In this document: in pieces, positions 17,559-25,697 of the stretch
Position numbering within the stretch: the first letter of the stretch is position 1
How the letters are laid out: each line of letters begins with the position of its first letter
The notes under the pieces: model-generated
Told to the model about the DNA's origin: nothing
What the model saw: only the letters and a program-made list of their open reading frames with translations
The model's database searches: none
NCBI GenBank assembly: GCA_964427535.1
Contig: CAYRVF010000012.1
Coordinates: 1-58,487 of the forward strand
Direction: 5' to 3'
Length of the DNA stretch: 58,487 nucleotides
Source: CAYRVF01 sp964427535
Lineage (GTDB): Bacteria > Chloroflexota > Ktedonobacteria > Ktedonobacterales > JADMIN01
Position numbers and translations under genes: made by a program

Positions 17559-18980
17559 TCAGTCGCGCGTCTGTCGGAGCGCGTAATCCATCGCGCCCTC
17601 TTCGAGAGGGACGGTGCGGCCCTGGCGCTCGCTCATCTGCCACGTGTGATCGAGGATGCCGACGTAGGTCGCGTAGCGCGTGCGGATGTCGGCGTTGGGC
17701 TGATACGCGTCGATGAAGGCCAGCAGCGGCACATGGTAGTGGGAATACCAGTCGCGCGCCGTCGCGTCCATGCCCACATCCTTCCCCGCGCGCTCGCTGA
17801 GCAGCCACTTGTGTATGGCGATATGCCAGTAGATACGCGCAGCGTAAGCGCGGGGAACACGCACGCCGAGCAGCTCTTTGACGCGGTGCACATACCATCC
17901 CGGCCGCAGCGTGGCGACGCGCAGGGCGCTGGTATTGCCCTCCGCCTTTGCGGAGTCCCGGGCTATGTCGCGGGGCACCGGCGAGGGCGTAAGCGCCGAT
18001 ACTGCCCGGGCGCCGATCGTCAGCACGCCATAGCCGAGCGTGTTGAGCCGCTGCATCTGGTGCTCCAGCTCGTGCAATTGAGCGGTCAGTGTGCTCTCAT
18101 CACGTGCGGTCTCACGTTCGGCCCGCAGCCCCTGATAGCGCACGAGAAAGTACTCGGCATCCGATTCGGTGAGCGGCGTCTCGCCCTCGGGCAGGCCACG
18201 GGCGAGACGGATATCCTCCGCCTGCCATTCGAGCGATTCAGCGAAGGCCTCGATATCCTGCCGTCGCAGGCCCTCGCTGAGCGCGCCATTCACGATCTCG
18301 GCGGTCTCTCCATCGGCCATCACGGCAGTGAGGCGCTGGCCGCTCAGGTCGATGAGCACGTTCGCCAGCGAGGGGTCGCCCCAGTAGACGCCCGCTTCGT
18401 GCAGGTCGAGCATCAGCTCGGCGATCGCGCTCAACAACAGGCGCTTGTTCGCCGGTGTGAACGGATAGCGATACAGTATCGACTGCGGCAGCACCCGCTC
18501 CGCCAGCCGTGTGATGCAATACCCCGTATCGCCCGACTCATACACCGGCCGGCCAGCGATCTCGCCCGCCAGCACTGGCTCACCAGCGGTTACCACAAAT
18601 CCGACCGGCTCCAGCGCCCGGCAGTGGCGACGATGCAACTCGGCGAGCACGTCGATCTCGTGCCTCGCCGCCTGCGGGCTCGTCTCTTTCAGCGCATAGC
18701 GGCGTCCGCCACGTTCGAGAAAGATCACCGGATGTCGCGATTCTCCCCGGCGAACCGAGAGCGTGGGCACGCCCGTGGCGTCCCACTCGTCGAGCGGCGT
18801 GCCCCACGGCAGGGATCGCAAACGCGACCAGTCGAGACGGGGCACGCGGGCCAGACGCACGGCGCTCGGCATACTCCCCTGCGCGCTCCGTGTCTCGCTC
18901 CGTGTCTCGCTCCGTGCGCTTCCCCCGCGCTCCCGGCGGGCGTCCTCCGACGATGCGGTTGAACTGGCGGACTCACTCAT
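17559..18980 (-). CDS. DUF4032 / lipopolysaccharide-kinase-like protein
   Basis: A 473-residue protein-kinase-like fold. The lysine-bearing strand is RRYALKETSPQAARHEID, the catalytic loop is VYWGDPSLANVLID (Asp and Asn retained), and the metal motif is AVMADGETAEI. After about residue 270 a second domain carries the DUF4032 pattern, ending RIYWHIAIHKWLLSERAGKDVGMDATARDWYSHYH. The N-terminus is low complexity, with a 12-base tandem duplication coding SETRSETRS. The substrate is unknown; the family is common in Actinobacteria and Chloroflexota. Confidence 0.8.
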   Translation of the reverse strand: MSESASSTASSEDARRERGGSARSETRSETRSAQGSMPSAVRLARVPRLDWSRLRSLPWGTPLDEWDATGVPTLSVRRGESRHPVIFLERGGRRYALKETSPQAARHEIDVLAELHRRHCRALEPVGFVVTAGEPVLAGEIAGRPVYESGDTGYCITRLAERVLPQSILYRYPFTPANKRLLLSAIAELMLDLHEAGVYWGDPSLANVLIDLSGQRLTAVMADGETAEIVNGALSEGLRRQDIEAFAESLEWQAEDIRLARGLPEGETPLTESDAEYFLVRYQGLRAERETARDESTLTAQLHELEHQMQRLNTLGYGVLTIGARAVSALTPSPVPRDIARDSAKAEGNTSALRVATLRPGWYVHRVKELLGVRVPRAYAARIYWHIAIHKWLLSERAGKDVGMDATARDWYSHYHVPLLAFIDAYQPNADIRTRYATYVGILDHTWQMSERQGRTVPLEEGAMDYALRQTRD

Positions 18981-19066
18981 ACGGGCGTTGTCGCATGGAC
19001 GGCGCGATTCGTCAAGCAGGCTGAAGCGGTGGCGCCTTTCTCACGACGAACTCCCGTCGAGTCACG

Positions 19067-19095
19067 TTGCGCTTGCGACATTCTCTGACTACAAT
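19067..19095 (+). promoter_or_regulatory. promoter of the MarR-GNAT gene
   Basis: -35 TTGCGC (19067-19072), 17-base spacer, -10 TACAAT (19090-19095). The -10 lies inside the palindrome at 19081-19102. Confidence 0.65.
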
Positions 19096-19102
19096 CAGAG
19101 AA
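19081..19102. promoter_or_regulatory. probable MarR operator
   Basis: Perfect 8-bp inverted repeat TTCTCTGA-N6-TCAGAGAA covering the -10 element. It is positioned so that a bound MarR dimer would block its own promoter, and perhaps the divergent kinase-like gene starting at 18980. Confidence 0.65.
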
Positions 19103-19146
19103 TTAGAGAAGCCGTGGCTGACGGTTGGAGACGTCTGGAGGATGTC

Positions 19147-20037
19147 ATGGACACGCCCCTGGTTGAACAGGTCCGCAGCTTCAACCGCACCATGACGGAA
19201 CGCGTTGGGGTGCTCAACGACCACTACCTTGGCCGCAACCATCCGCTTGGCGAGGCACGGCTGCTGTGGGAAATCGGCGTGAACGGAGCGAAAGGAGCCA
19301 GGGTCCGGGACCTGAGACGCCGGCTTGGTCTCGATTCCGCGTACGTCAGCCGGCTGCTGCGCTCGCTCGAAGGGCAAGGGCTGGTAGAGGTGAGGCCGAG
19401 CGAGCACGATGCACGAGTTCGCCTGGTCGCGCTCACCGAGGCTGGCCTGCGCGAGCGCGCTGAGCTCGATCGCCGTGCCGAGGCGTTTGCCCAGTCGCTG
19501 CTGGAGCCACTCAACGACGGGCAGCGCGCGAAGCTCGCCACGGCGATGGCGGAGGTCGAGCGGCTGCTTATCGCGTCTATGGTGACAATTGCTGTCACCG
19601 ATCCGACGAGCACGGATGCCAGATGGTGCTTCGAGCAATACATCGCGGAACTCAACACGCGATTCGAGGCTGGTTTTGAGCCGTCGCGGAGTATTTCAGC
19701 GCACCCGCACGAGCTTACGCCCCCTAACGGACTCGTGCTCGTGGCACGTCTGCGAGAGGAGCCCGTCGGCTGCGGCGCCCTAAAGTTTCACGAGCATGCT
19801 CCAGCGGAACTCAAGCGCATGTGGGTTGCCCCACGAGCGCGCGGTCTTGGATTGGGTCGCCGCCTCCTGGGGGAGCTGGAGCGCGCGGCGAGGGAGGCTG
19901 GAGTATCGGTGCTTCACCTGGAAACAAACCATACCCTCAGTGAAGCCATCCACCTGTATCGCGACAGCGGATACCAGGAAGTCGACGCATTCAGCGACGA
20001 CCCGTATGCTCACCACTGGTTCGAGAAGCACCTCTGA
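19147..20037 (+). CDS. MarR-type regulator fused to GNAT N-acetyltransferase
   Basis: A 296-residue two-domain protein. Residues 1-145 are a MarR winged helix: DLRRRLGLDSAYVSRLLRSLEGQGLVEV is the recognition region, and HDARVRLVALTEAG the wing. Residues 160-296 are a GNAT acetyltransferase with the acetyl-CoA motif RGLGLGRRLLGELE and a C-terminal YRDSGYQEV. ATG 19147 follows CTGGAGGATGTC, and the longer open frame upstream would run through the promoter. The fusion probably senses a small molecule and acetylates it or a related one. A self-operator is visible 44-66 bases upstream. Confidence 0.9.
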   Translation: MDTPLVEQVRSFNRTMTERVGVLNDHYLGRNHPLGEARLLWEIGVNGAKGARVRDLRRRLGLDSAYVSRLLRSLEGQGLVEVRPSEHDARVRLVALTEAGLRERAELDRRAEAFAQSLLEPLNDGQRAKLATAMAEVERLLIASMVTIAVTDPTSTDARWCFEQYIAELNTRFEAGFEPSRSISAHPHELTPPNGLVLVARLREEPVGCGALKFHEHAPAELKRMWVAPRARGLGLGRRLLGELERAAREAGVSVLHLETNHTLSEAIHLYRDSGYQEVDAFSDDPYAHHWFEKHL

Positions 20038-20298
20038 TCAGAGAGAATGACACCACATGCAGCGCGCTCAAACGCCAGCATCATGTCATCCCGCGCTAGA
20101 GTCCCTGGTCGCCTATGACGTCCCCGGCACGCGATATGCAGTCAGGCCGTCGTGCCCCTGCCTGAGTGCCCGCAAGATCGGCGTGTTTCGGATGCATCTC
20201 TTGGCGTACCAGGCGGAGCAGGCGCAGCGGGCTGGAATCGGAGCGCTGGACACACAGCGTGGGCCGCATCAGTGCTTCCCCTAGAAGGTGAGAGAAAG

Positions 20299-21171
20299 AT
20301 GGCGATCCAGGAGACAGTCAACGAGCTTGGGCAGCAGGAGTGGCTCGATCCAGTCAGCGAGGCCGTCCAGCAGGCTGTCGCGAACGCGGTCTCGGCGGCC
20401 GGCCCGGCGGGACGAACAATCGACAACGCGCTCAATGGCACCTGGCTCGGACACCCCCTGCATCCGGTGCTGGTCGAGGTTCCCGTTGGCACCTGGACGG
20501 CGGCGCTGTTTTTCGACGGGCTCAATCTGTTCTCACGCAAGAACGTGTTCGCGCCCGCCGCAGACGGCTCCATCGCGATCGGCATCGTGGGCGCGCTCGT
20601 CTCGGCACTGAGCGGCCTCGCTCAGTGGGAATACACCGTGGGCAGCGCACGGCGCAAGGGCATGCTGCATGCCTTGCTGAATACGACAGCGCTCAGTCTG
20701 TACACCGTCTCGCTCTCGCAACGTCTGCGTGGCAAACGGGCGGCAGGTGTCTTCACGGGGTTGTTCGGCTACGGCATCACGCTGGCCTCCGCCTACATCG
20801 GCGGCGATCTTGTCTATGGCGAGCGTATCGGCGTGGACCACGCGCCCGAGGAGACCCCGCCGAGCGAGTGGGTGCCCGTGCTGGCCAACGTCGAGCTGCC
20901 CGAGGGCGGCATGCGCCGTGTCCGAGCGGGCGCGGTGGACGTGATGCTCGCCCGCCAGAACGGCGTCGTCTACGCTCTCGCCGAGTCGTGCTCCCACATG
21001 GGAGGACCGCTCTCTGAGGGCACATTGGAGCCAGAAGGGTGCGTGACGTGCCCGTGGCATGGCTCGCAGTTCGCATTGGACGACGGACATGTCGTGAATG
21101 GCCCGGCGACGTACGATCAACCGCATTACGAGGCACGGGTGCGCGACGGGCGGATCGAGATACGTGGCTAA
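20299..21171 (+). CDS. DUF2231 membrane domain fused to Rieske 2Fe-2S domain
   Basis: A 290-residue protein. Residues about 40-180 form a DUF2231 membrane domain with four hydrophobic helices and the early signature GTWLGHPLHPVLVEVPVGTW. Residues about 195-290 are a Rieske domain with CSHMGG (C231/H233) and CPWHGS (C250/H253). ATG 20299 has AAGGTGAGAG upstream. This fusion probably carries electrons at the inner face of the membrane; donor and acceptor are not evident. The 261 bases upstream (20038-20298) contain no convincing gene. Confidence 0.87.
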   Translation: MAIQETVNELGQQEWLDPVSEAVQQAVANAVSAAGPAGRTIDNALNGTWLGHPLHPVLVEVPVGTWTAALFFDGLNLFSRKNVFAPAADGSIAIGIVGALVSALSGLAQWEYTVGSARRKGMLHALLNTTALSLYTVSLSQRLRGKRAAGVFTGLFGYGITLASAYIGGDLVYGERIGVDHAPEETPPSEWVPVLANVELPEGGMRRVRAGAVDVMLARQNGVVYALAESCSHMGGPLSEGTLEPEGCVTCPWHGSQFALDDGHVVNGPATYDQPHYEARVRDGRIEIRG

Positions 21172-21332
21172 ATATACACCCCCGCGAATAGCAACGCATT
21201 AGGGATGGCTCCGGGGGCATTCTGGCGAGCATGCATTTAGGCAGTCGTGGCACAGACATTGCTGCCGAGTGTGGAGCGCGACATACGCCCGGCGCAGAGT
21301 AGGACGGGCACTACGCAGATGGAGGATCCAAA

Positions 21333-22382
21333 ATGGCGCAGACAAGTCCGATGGAAACGACTGACAGACGTTTAGTCTTCGAAGACAGCATTCAGGTCAC
21401 TGCGCCTCTGCAAGAGGTGTATAACCGCTGGAACGACTTCACGCACTTCCCGGAGTTCATGAGCAACGTCGAGCAGGTTCGCGCGCTCGGTGGCGACCGC
21501 TATCACTGGGCCGCGCGCATCTTCGGCATCAAGCAGGAATGGGATGCCGAGGTCATGGACCGGCAGCCACAGAACCGGATTTCATGGAAGAGCGTCAACG
21601 GCCCGTACAACGCCGGGACCGTCAGCTTCAACGGCCTGGGCAACGACCGCACTGAGGTACGCCTGCGTCTGGAGTATGCGCCTCCGGGCGGCCAGATCGG
21701 CAAGACACTCGACACCGTCACGCAGTCGACCAAGCGCGAGGTACATGAGGACCTGGAGAACTTCCGCCGCATGATGACCGGCGAATCGGGCATGTCCGTC
21801 GATCGCAGCGAGCAGGAAATCGCGGGCGAGGGGACGACACGTGTGCTCGGCGCGCTCGCCTTTACAGCACTGGGAGCGGGCATCGGGGCGTTGTCCTCCG
21901 CGTTGGTCGAGCGGAACATGCGCTCCATTCCAACGTCGATCAGAAGCGCAAAGGCTAAAGGCATCGCATGGGGCCTGGCCTCACGGTTTGGCGTGGCCGG
22001 CCCGAACCTGCCGTGGACCGAGCGTGTCGCGACGCCCGCCGCGGTGATGGGCTGGGTCTGGACGGGCCTGAGTGCGGCCAGCGTGCTGACCTCGGCGGGC
22101 CTGCGCTTCGGTGGCAGAAAGAACGACGGGCTCTTCGTCGGACAGTGGGCGCCGACTATGTTGGGCATGGGATTGCTTTCACGTCTCATCGGCACACGCG
22201 ACGTTGATCCTGGCGAACCGGCCTCGATCGTGAGCTGGGCGTTCTTCGGCGGCGCGATTGCCTCAGTGCTGGCATCGGCAAGTATCCACAGCCGCGGCTA
22301 CCGCAAGGATGGCCTGTTCGTCGGCCAGTGGGCGCCTACGCTGATGATCGGCTCGGTGCTCTCGCGGCTGTTCAACATCTAG
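21333..22382 (+). CDS. SRPBCC (cyclase/dehydrase) protein with duplicated hydrophobic C-terminus
   Basis: 349 residues. Residues 15-150 are a START/SRPBCC fold (SIQVTAPLQEVYNRWNDFTHFPEFM, later WDAEVMDRQPQNRISWKS). After a linker comes a hydrophobic C-terminal half with two copies of a motif: NDGLFVGQWAPTMLGMGLLSRLIG and KDGLFVGQWAPTLMIGSVLSRLFN. An internal duplication of a membrane unit is therefore likely. ATG 21333 follows GGAGGATCCAAA. N-terminal halves like this occur with stress-related membrane proteins; the function is unknown. Confidence 0.8.
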   Translation: MAQTSPMETTDRRLVFEDSIQVTAPLQEVYNRWNDFTHFPEFMSNVEQVRALGGDRYHWAARIFGIKQEWDAEVMDRQPQNRISWKSVNGPYNAGTVSFNGLGNDRTEVRLRLEYAPPGGQIGKTLDTVTQSTKREVHEDLENFRRMMTGESGMSVDRSEQEIAGEGTTRVLGALAFTALGAGIGALSSALVERNMRSIPTSIRSAKAKGIAWGLASRFGVAGPNLPWTERVATPAAVMGWVWTGLSAASVLTSAGLRFGGRKNDGLFVGQWAPTMLGMGLLSRLIGTRDVDPGEPASIVSWAFFGGAIASVLASASIHSRGYRKDGLFVGQWAPTLMIGSVLSRLFNI

Positions 22383-22678
22383 CATCGCGGTGCGGGCCCT
22401 CACAGCGCGCACCTGACTTCCTGGCCCTGGTGGACATGTGGCACACTCTGCCACTGCCTGCCGGGGCGTTTATTTCCGTGCAAGCTGCGCCACGTCCAAT
22501 GCCACGCTGCGGAAATGTACTAGAGCTCGTACCCCACCCACGCCATCCGCGCCCGGTGGAAACGCCCGTTCGCAGCCCGTGGCCTTGCTCTTGCATAACA
22601 GGAGGAGAGAACGAACAGAACTCCACATGGGGGACAAGGACCAGTCTCCAGGCTGGCAAGTAAGGAGGAAAGTCGTCT
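22383..22678. other. intergenic, no gene recognised
   Basis: 296 bases without a convincing reading frame, ending in a strong AAGGAGGAAAG ribosome site for the next gene. No clear promoter or hairpin was seen. Confidence 0.4.
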
Positions 22679-23083
22679 ATGGAGGCAAACAGATTCCTGA
22701 GCAAACGCGCGATTCTGGTACTGAGTCTCCTCTCGATCGTGCTGTTCGCGGTGGGGTTTTTCCTCGTCTCAATCAGCGTCCAGTGTACGTACAACAATGC
22801 CACGACGAGCCAGCAATACAACTGCGGCGCGAGCGGCGTGGGAGGCAGCACGCCAGGAGCAACGATCGGCAGTATCATCCTGTTTGTCGCGTTCTTCCTT
22901 GGCCTGGCGTCCTGGATTCTCGGACTGATCAAGGCCGGGCGCGTACGAGCGTGGGGATGGTTCATCATCGTCTTCCTGTTGCCGCCGGTCGGGTCATTGC
23001 TGTACGGCATATTCGGCCGCGAGCGGCCACCGGACAACGTGCCCACCTACGTCGAGGGGACGCCTCGCGCACCAGTCGTGTAA
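22679..23083 (+). CDS. small membrane protein with WGWF motif (paralogue 1)
   Basis: 134 residues and three hydrophobic helices (residues 10-33, 60-83, 92-112). Two cysteines in the first outer loop (QCTYN and YNCGAS) could form a disulfide. The last helix reads AWGWFIIVFLLPPVGSLLYGIFG, shared in pattern with proteins at 23300 and 49913. The start has AAGGAGGAAAG about 7 bases upstream. No function is known. Confidence 0.7.
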   Translation: MEANRFLSKRAILVLSLLSIVLFAVGFFLVSISVQCTYNNATTSQQYNCGASGVGGSTPGATIGSIILFVAFFLGLASWILGLIKAGRVRAWGWFIIVFLLPPVGSLLYGIFGRERPPDNVPTYVEGTPRAPVV

Positions 23084-23194
23084 TGAGCTAGCTAGTAGTC
23101 GTCGCTGCCCGGCACGAGCGAAAACTACAACAGGCCTCGCAGGCTCAATGCTCTGCGGGGCCTCGCCATGTCCCCTACTCCGCACGGAACCCAC

Positions 23195-23223
23195 TTGCCC
23201 TTATAGCCTCCACTTGCTACAAT
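23195..23223 (+). promoter_or_regulatory. promoter of the second WGWF gene
   Basis: -35 TTGCCC (23195-23200), 17-base spacer, -10 TACAAT (23218-23223). The ATG at 23222 overlaps the -10 and so cannot be in the transcript from this promoter. Confidence 0.6.
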
Positions 23224-23299
23224 GGCGCCGGGCGGGCAGGTCGCTCGCGATTGGGGTTCGGAGGAGCGCGCGTCACGTCGTGCGTCCGGGAGCACGTCT

Positions 23300-23794
23300 T
23301 TGAAGATCGCGACATTGATTTTCGGCATTCTTGGGCTCGTAGGACTCATTCTCGCTATCGTTCTTTTCTCTAGTGGTGGCTCGCAGTGCCTTTCGACCGC
23401 CAACGTCTCATCGGGTACCTGTAGTTCTACACAGGCTGTCGGCACGATAGGGCTTGGCTTACTCGTATTGGTCGTCGCCCTGGTCTTCACGTTCGTCGGC
23501 TGGATTCTGGGGATCGTGAAGACCGCGATGATCGGCCGCTGGGGGTGGTTCGTCGCGGTATTGCTGTTGAGCCCGCTGGGGTCGGTGCTCTACGGCATCT
23601 TTGGCCCCGCGCACCGTGTCGAGGAGCGTGCCCCCGCGCCGGTGGCCTCGCGCTTTCTCGGGCACGTACCAGATAGCCCGCCGCCGGCGGGGTGGGCCCG
23701 TTACTCGTCCCGGTCCCACCTCGCCGTCTGTCACAGAAGCCTCACCCGCGCTTCACGGGTTGTGCGCTCAACCGTCAGGTCTCATCGCACCTGA
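23300..23794 (+). CDS. small membrane protein with WGWF motif (paralogue 2)
   Basis: 164 residues from TTG 23300, which has GGGAG 7 bases upstream. Helix 1 (IATLIFGILGLVGLILAIVL), helix 2 near AVGTIGLGLLVLVVALVF, and the RWGWFVAVLLLSPLGSVLYGIFG motif match the gene just upstream. The outer loop again carries two cysteines (SQCLS, GTCSS). After the third helix about 50 residues are basic and S/R-rich; this tail may be a frame-extended end. The frame is open back to ATG 23222, but that codon lies in the promoter. Confidence 0.65.
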   Translation: MKIATLIFGILGLVGLILAIVLFSSGGSQCLSTANVSSGTCSSTQAVGTIGLGLLVLVVALVFTFVGWILGIVKTAMIGRWGWFVAVLLLSPLGSVLYGIFGPAHRVEERAPAPVASRFLGHVPDSPPPAGWARYSSRSHLAVCHRSLTRASRVVRSTVRSHRT

Positions 23795-23818
23795 CGCACG
23801 CCCCTCACATGCCACGCA

Positions 23819-25330
23819 TCAGGCGGGCTCAAGCTGGCGCTCCGACGGCCGCCCGAACGCGATGTCGCGCGCGGCGGAGAGTGGCGTCGCGATGCTCTCC
23901 AGCGACTTGCCCTCGGCGGCAACTCCAAAGACAACCTCGACCAGCCCGGCCCCGATCATCAGGAACGCGCCCAGCAGATAGCCGTAGAACACATTGATCG
24001 GCCGATGCGTGCCAATCAGCGCGCCGAAGAGCACGGGCGCGAGCACGCCACCCGCGGCTGTGCCGATGGCATAGAAGATCGCGATGGCGATCGCCCGCGT
24101 CTCCAGCGGGAACACTTCGCTGACCGTCAGATAGGCCGAGCTGGCACCCGCCGAGGCGAAGAAGAAGATCACCGACCACGCGATCGTCTGGGTCACGGCG
24201 TTGAGCATGCCATGCAGGAACATGACCCCTGTGATCGTCAGCAACACGCCGGAGATGATGTAGGTGAAGCTGATCATCTGGCGCCGGCCAATGGTATCGA
24301 AGAGCCGCCCGATGGTGAGCGGGCCAACGATGTTGCCTATGGCGAACGGAATGATGTACCAGCCAACCGAAGCGGCAGATACATGGTAGAACGTCGTGAG
24401 CACGAGTGGGTAGGTGAAGAAAATGGCGTTATAGAGAAACGCCTGACCTACCATCAGCGAGAAGCCCAAAATCGACCGCGTCGGATACGTGTGGATCATC
24501 GTCTTGAAGATGTCTATCCAGGGGACGGTGCCACGCGGATGCATGGTGATCGTTCCCTGCGGCTCTGGCAGCGAATGGATGTGGTCTTCCTTCATCACCT
24601 CGTGCTCGATCTGCGACACGACCTCGTTGGCTTCGTCGAAGCGCCCATGCATCATGAGCCAGCGGGGGCTCTCCGGCACAAAGCGCCGCACGATCAGAAT
24701 CGCACCACCAAGAATCGCACCCAGGCCGAAGCAGAGGCGCCAGCCGACGTCGGGGGGGAATGGCGGATGCAGCAGGAATACGGTGACGATCGCGCCAAAG
24801 GCCGTACCGACCCACCACGTCCCATTGATGGCAAGGTCCACGTGACCCCGAACGCGTGCCGGGATCAGCTCATCCACCGCCGAGTTGATGGCAGCGTACT
24901 CGCCGCCGATGCCTGCACCGGTGAAGAACCGCATCAGCGCAAACCACCAGAAGCTGAACGAGAATGCTGTCAACACCGTCGCGATCAGATACACGCCGAG
25001 CGTGATCATGAACAGCTTCTTGCGTCCCATCTTGTCTGTGAGACGGCCAAAGAACAACGCTCCTAGCACAGCCCCCAGGAGATACGTTGTTCCCGCGGCG
25101 CCCACCTGGGTATCAGAGAGGTGTAGCGTGTTGCGCTGTGTGAGGACACTGCCGACTGACCCGACGATGGTGACTTCGAGTCCGTCGAGAATCCAGGTTA
25201 TCCCAAGTGCGACGACAACCAGCCAGTGCCACCGACTCCAAGGCAGACGGTCCATACGCGCGGGGATATTTGTCTCGACTACTTGTGGCTCCGGCTCAGT
25301 CTGAGGTCCGATGTGAGCTGCTGCGCTCAT
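23819..25330 (-). CDS. MFS transporter, sugar-porter type
   Basis: 503 residues and 12 hydrophobic helices. Sugar/metabolite porter signatures are visible: GRLTDKMGRKKLFM after helix 2, RFFTGAGIGGEYAAINSAVDEL, RFVPESPRWLMMHGRFDEA at the end of helix 6, and GRLFDTIGRR in the second half. A central loop (about residues 225-280) carries the cytoplasmic part. ATG 25330 follows a GGAAGGAG site; an open frame upstream is rejected. The substrate may be a sugar or an aromatic or organic acid. Confidence 0.87.
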   Translation of the reverse strand: MSAAAHIGPQTEPEPQVVETNIPARMDRLPWSRWHWLVVVALGITWILDGLEVTIVGSVGSVLTQRNTLHLSDTQVGAAGTTYLLGAVLGALFFGRLTDKMGRKKLFMITLGVYLIATVLTAFSFSFWWFALMRFFTGAGIGGEYAAINSAVDELIPARVRGHVDLAINGTWWVGTAFGAIVTVFLLHPPFPPDVGWRLCFGLGAILGGAILIVRRFVPESPRWLMMHGRFDEANEVVSQIEHEVMKEDHIHSLPEPQGTITMHPRGTVPWIDIFKTMIHTYPTRSILGFSLMVGQAFLYNAIFFTYPLVLTTFYHVSAASVGWYIIPFAIGNIVGPLTIGRLFDTIGRRQMISFTYIISGVLLTITGVMFLHGMLNAVTQTIAWSVIFFFASAGASSAYLTVSEVFPLETRAIAIAIFYAIGTAAGGVLAPVLFGALIGTHRPINVFYGYLLGAFLMIGAGLVEVVFGVAAEGKSLESIATPLSAARDIAFGRPSERQLEPA

Positions 25331-25383
25331 GTTCACCAGTCTCCTTCCGCTCTTTAGCGCGGCGTACCTGCGCCGGCTGCGCA

Positions 25384-25635
25384 TCATCGCGCATAGTTGG
25401 CGGTGAATGACACGGCCCGCGAACGTGATGGGTACCCCATCCACTCCGCCGGGTCACTCTTCGAATCGCAGCGGTTCATGAACCTTGGCGCATCATGCGT
25501 CCCTTGTGGTGGGAACGTGTATTTGCACATGCCATACCACGAGTCGCAAGCGAACGTGACGCCAGGCATGACCACGACCGCCGGCAGAGACGCGTTGCTG
25601 CCACTGCCGGGTGTGCCCATATCTGTCGTGGGCAT
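25384..25635 (-). CDS. small hypothetical protein with three cysteines
   Basis: 83 residues, not recognised. The sequence contains VVVMPGVTFACDSWYGMCKY and later NRCDSKSDPAEWMGY, with Cys at about 30, 37 and 55. Composition is balanced (W, Y, F, K present, few Arg), unlike the Arg-rich shadow frames of this genome, and about 72% of third codon positions are G or C. ATG 25635 has GAGAGGGG 7 bases upstream; that ribosome site is the distal arm of the ispG terminator hairpin. It lies between ispG and the MFS gene on the same strand. Confidence 0.5.
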   Translation of the reverse strand: MPTTDMGTPGSGSNASLPAVVVMPGVTFACDSWYGMCKYTFPPQGTHDAPRFMNRCDSKSDPAEWMGYPSRSRAVSFTANYAR

Positions 25636-25637
25636 AC

Positions 25638-25672
25638 AAAATCCCCTCTCGCACCATCAGGCAAGAGAGGGG
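25638..25672 (-). terminator. rho-independent-like terminator after ispG
   Basis: 8-bp arms CCCCTCTC/GAGAGGGG with a 14-base loop. On the minus strand the stem is followed by GATTTTG. It ends the dxr-rseP-ispG run; the downstream small ORF begins right after it. Confidence 0.6.
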
Positions 25673-25697
25673 GCAGAAGCAGGGAGCTGCGTAGACT

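Noticed and set aside
18886..18922. Short direct repeats (coding SETRSETRS) as a possible CRISPR
   Set aside because: Only two 12-base units without spacers, inside a coding region; simple tandem slippage.
24005..25066. 353-codon frame antisense to the MFS gene
   Set aside because: Composition dominated by R, H, E and D, as expected from the reverse of membrane codons.
25446..25470. TTCGAATC, a tRNA T-loop-like string
   Set aside because: No matching acceptor, D or anticodon arms; no tRNA was found in the window.
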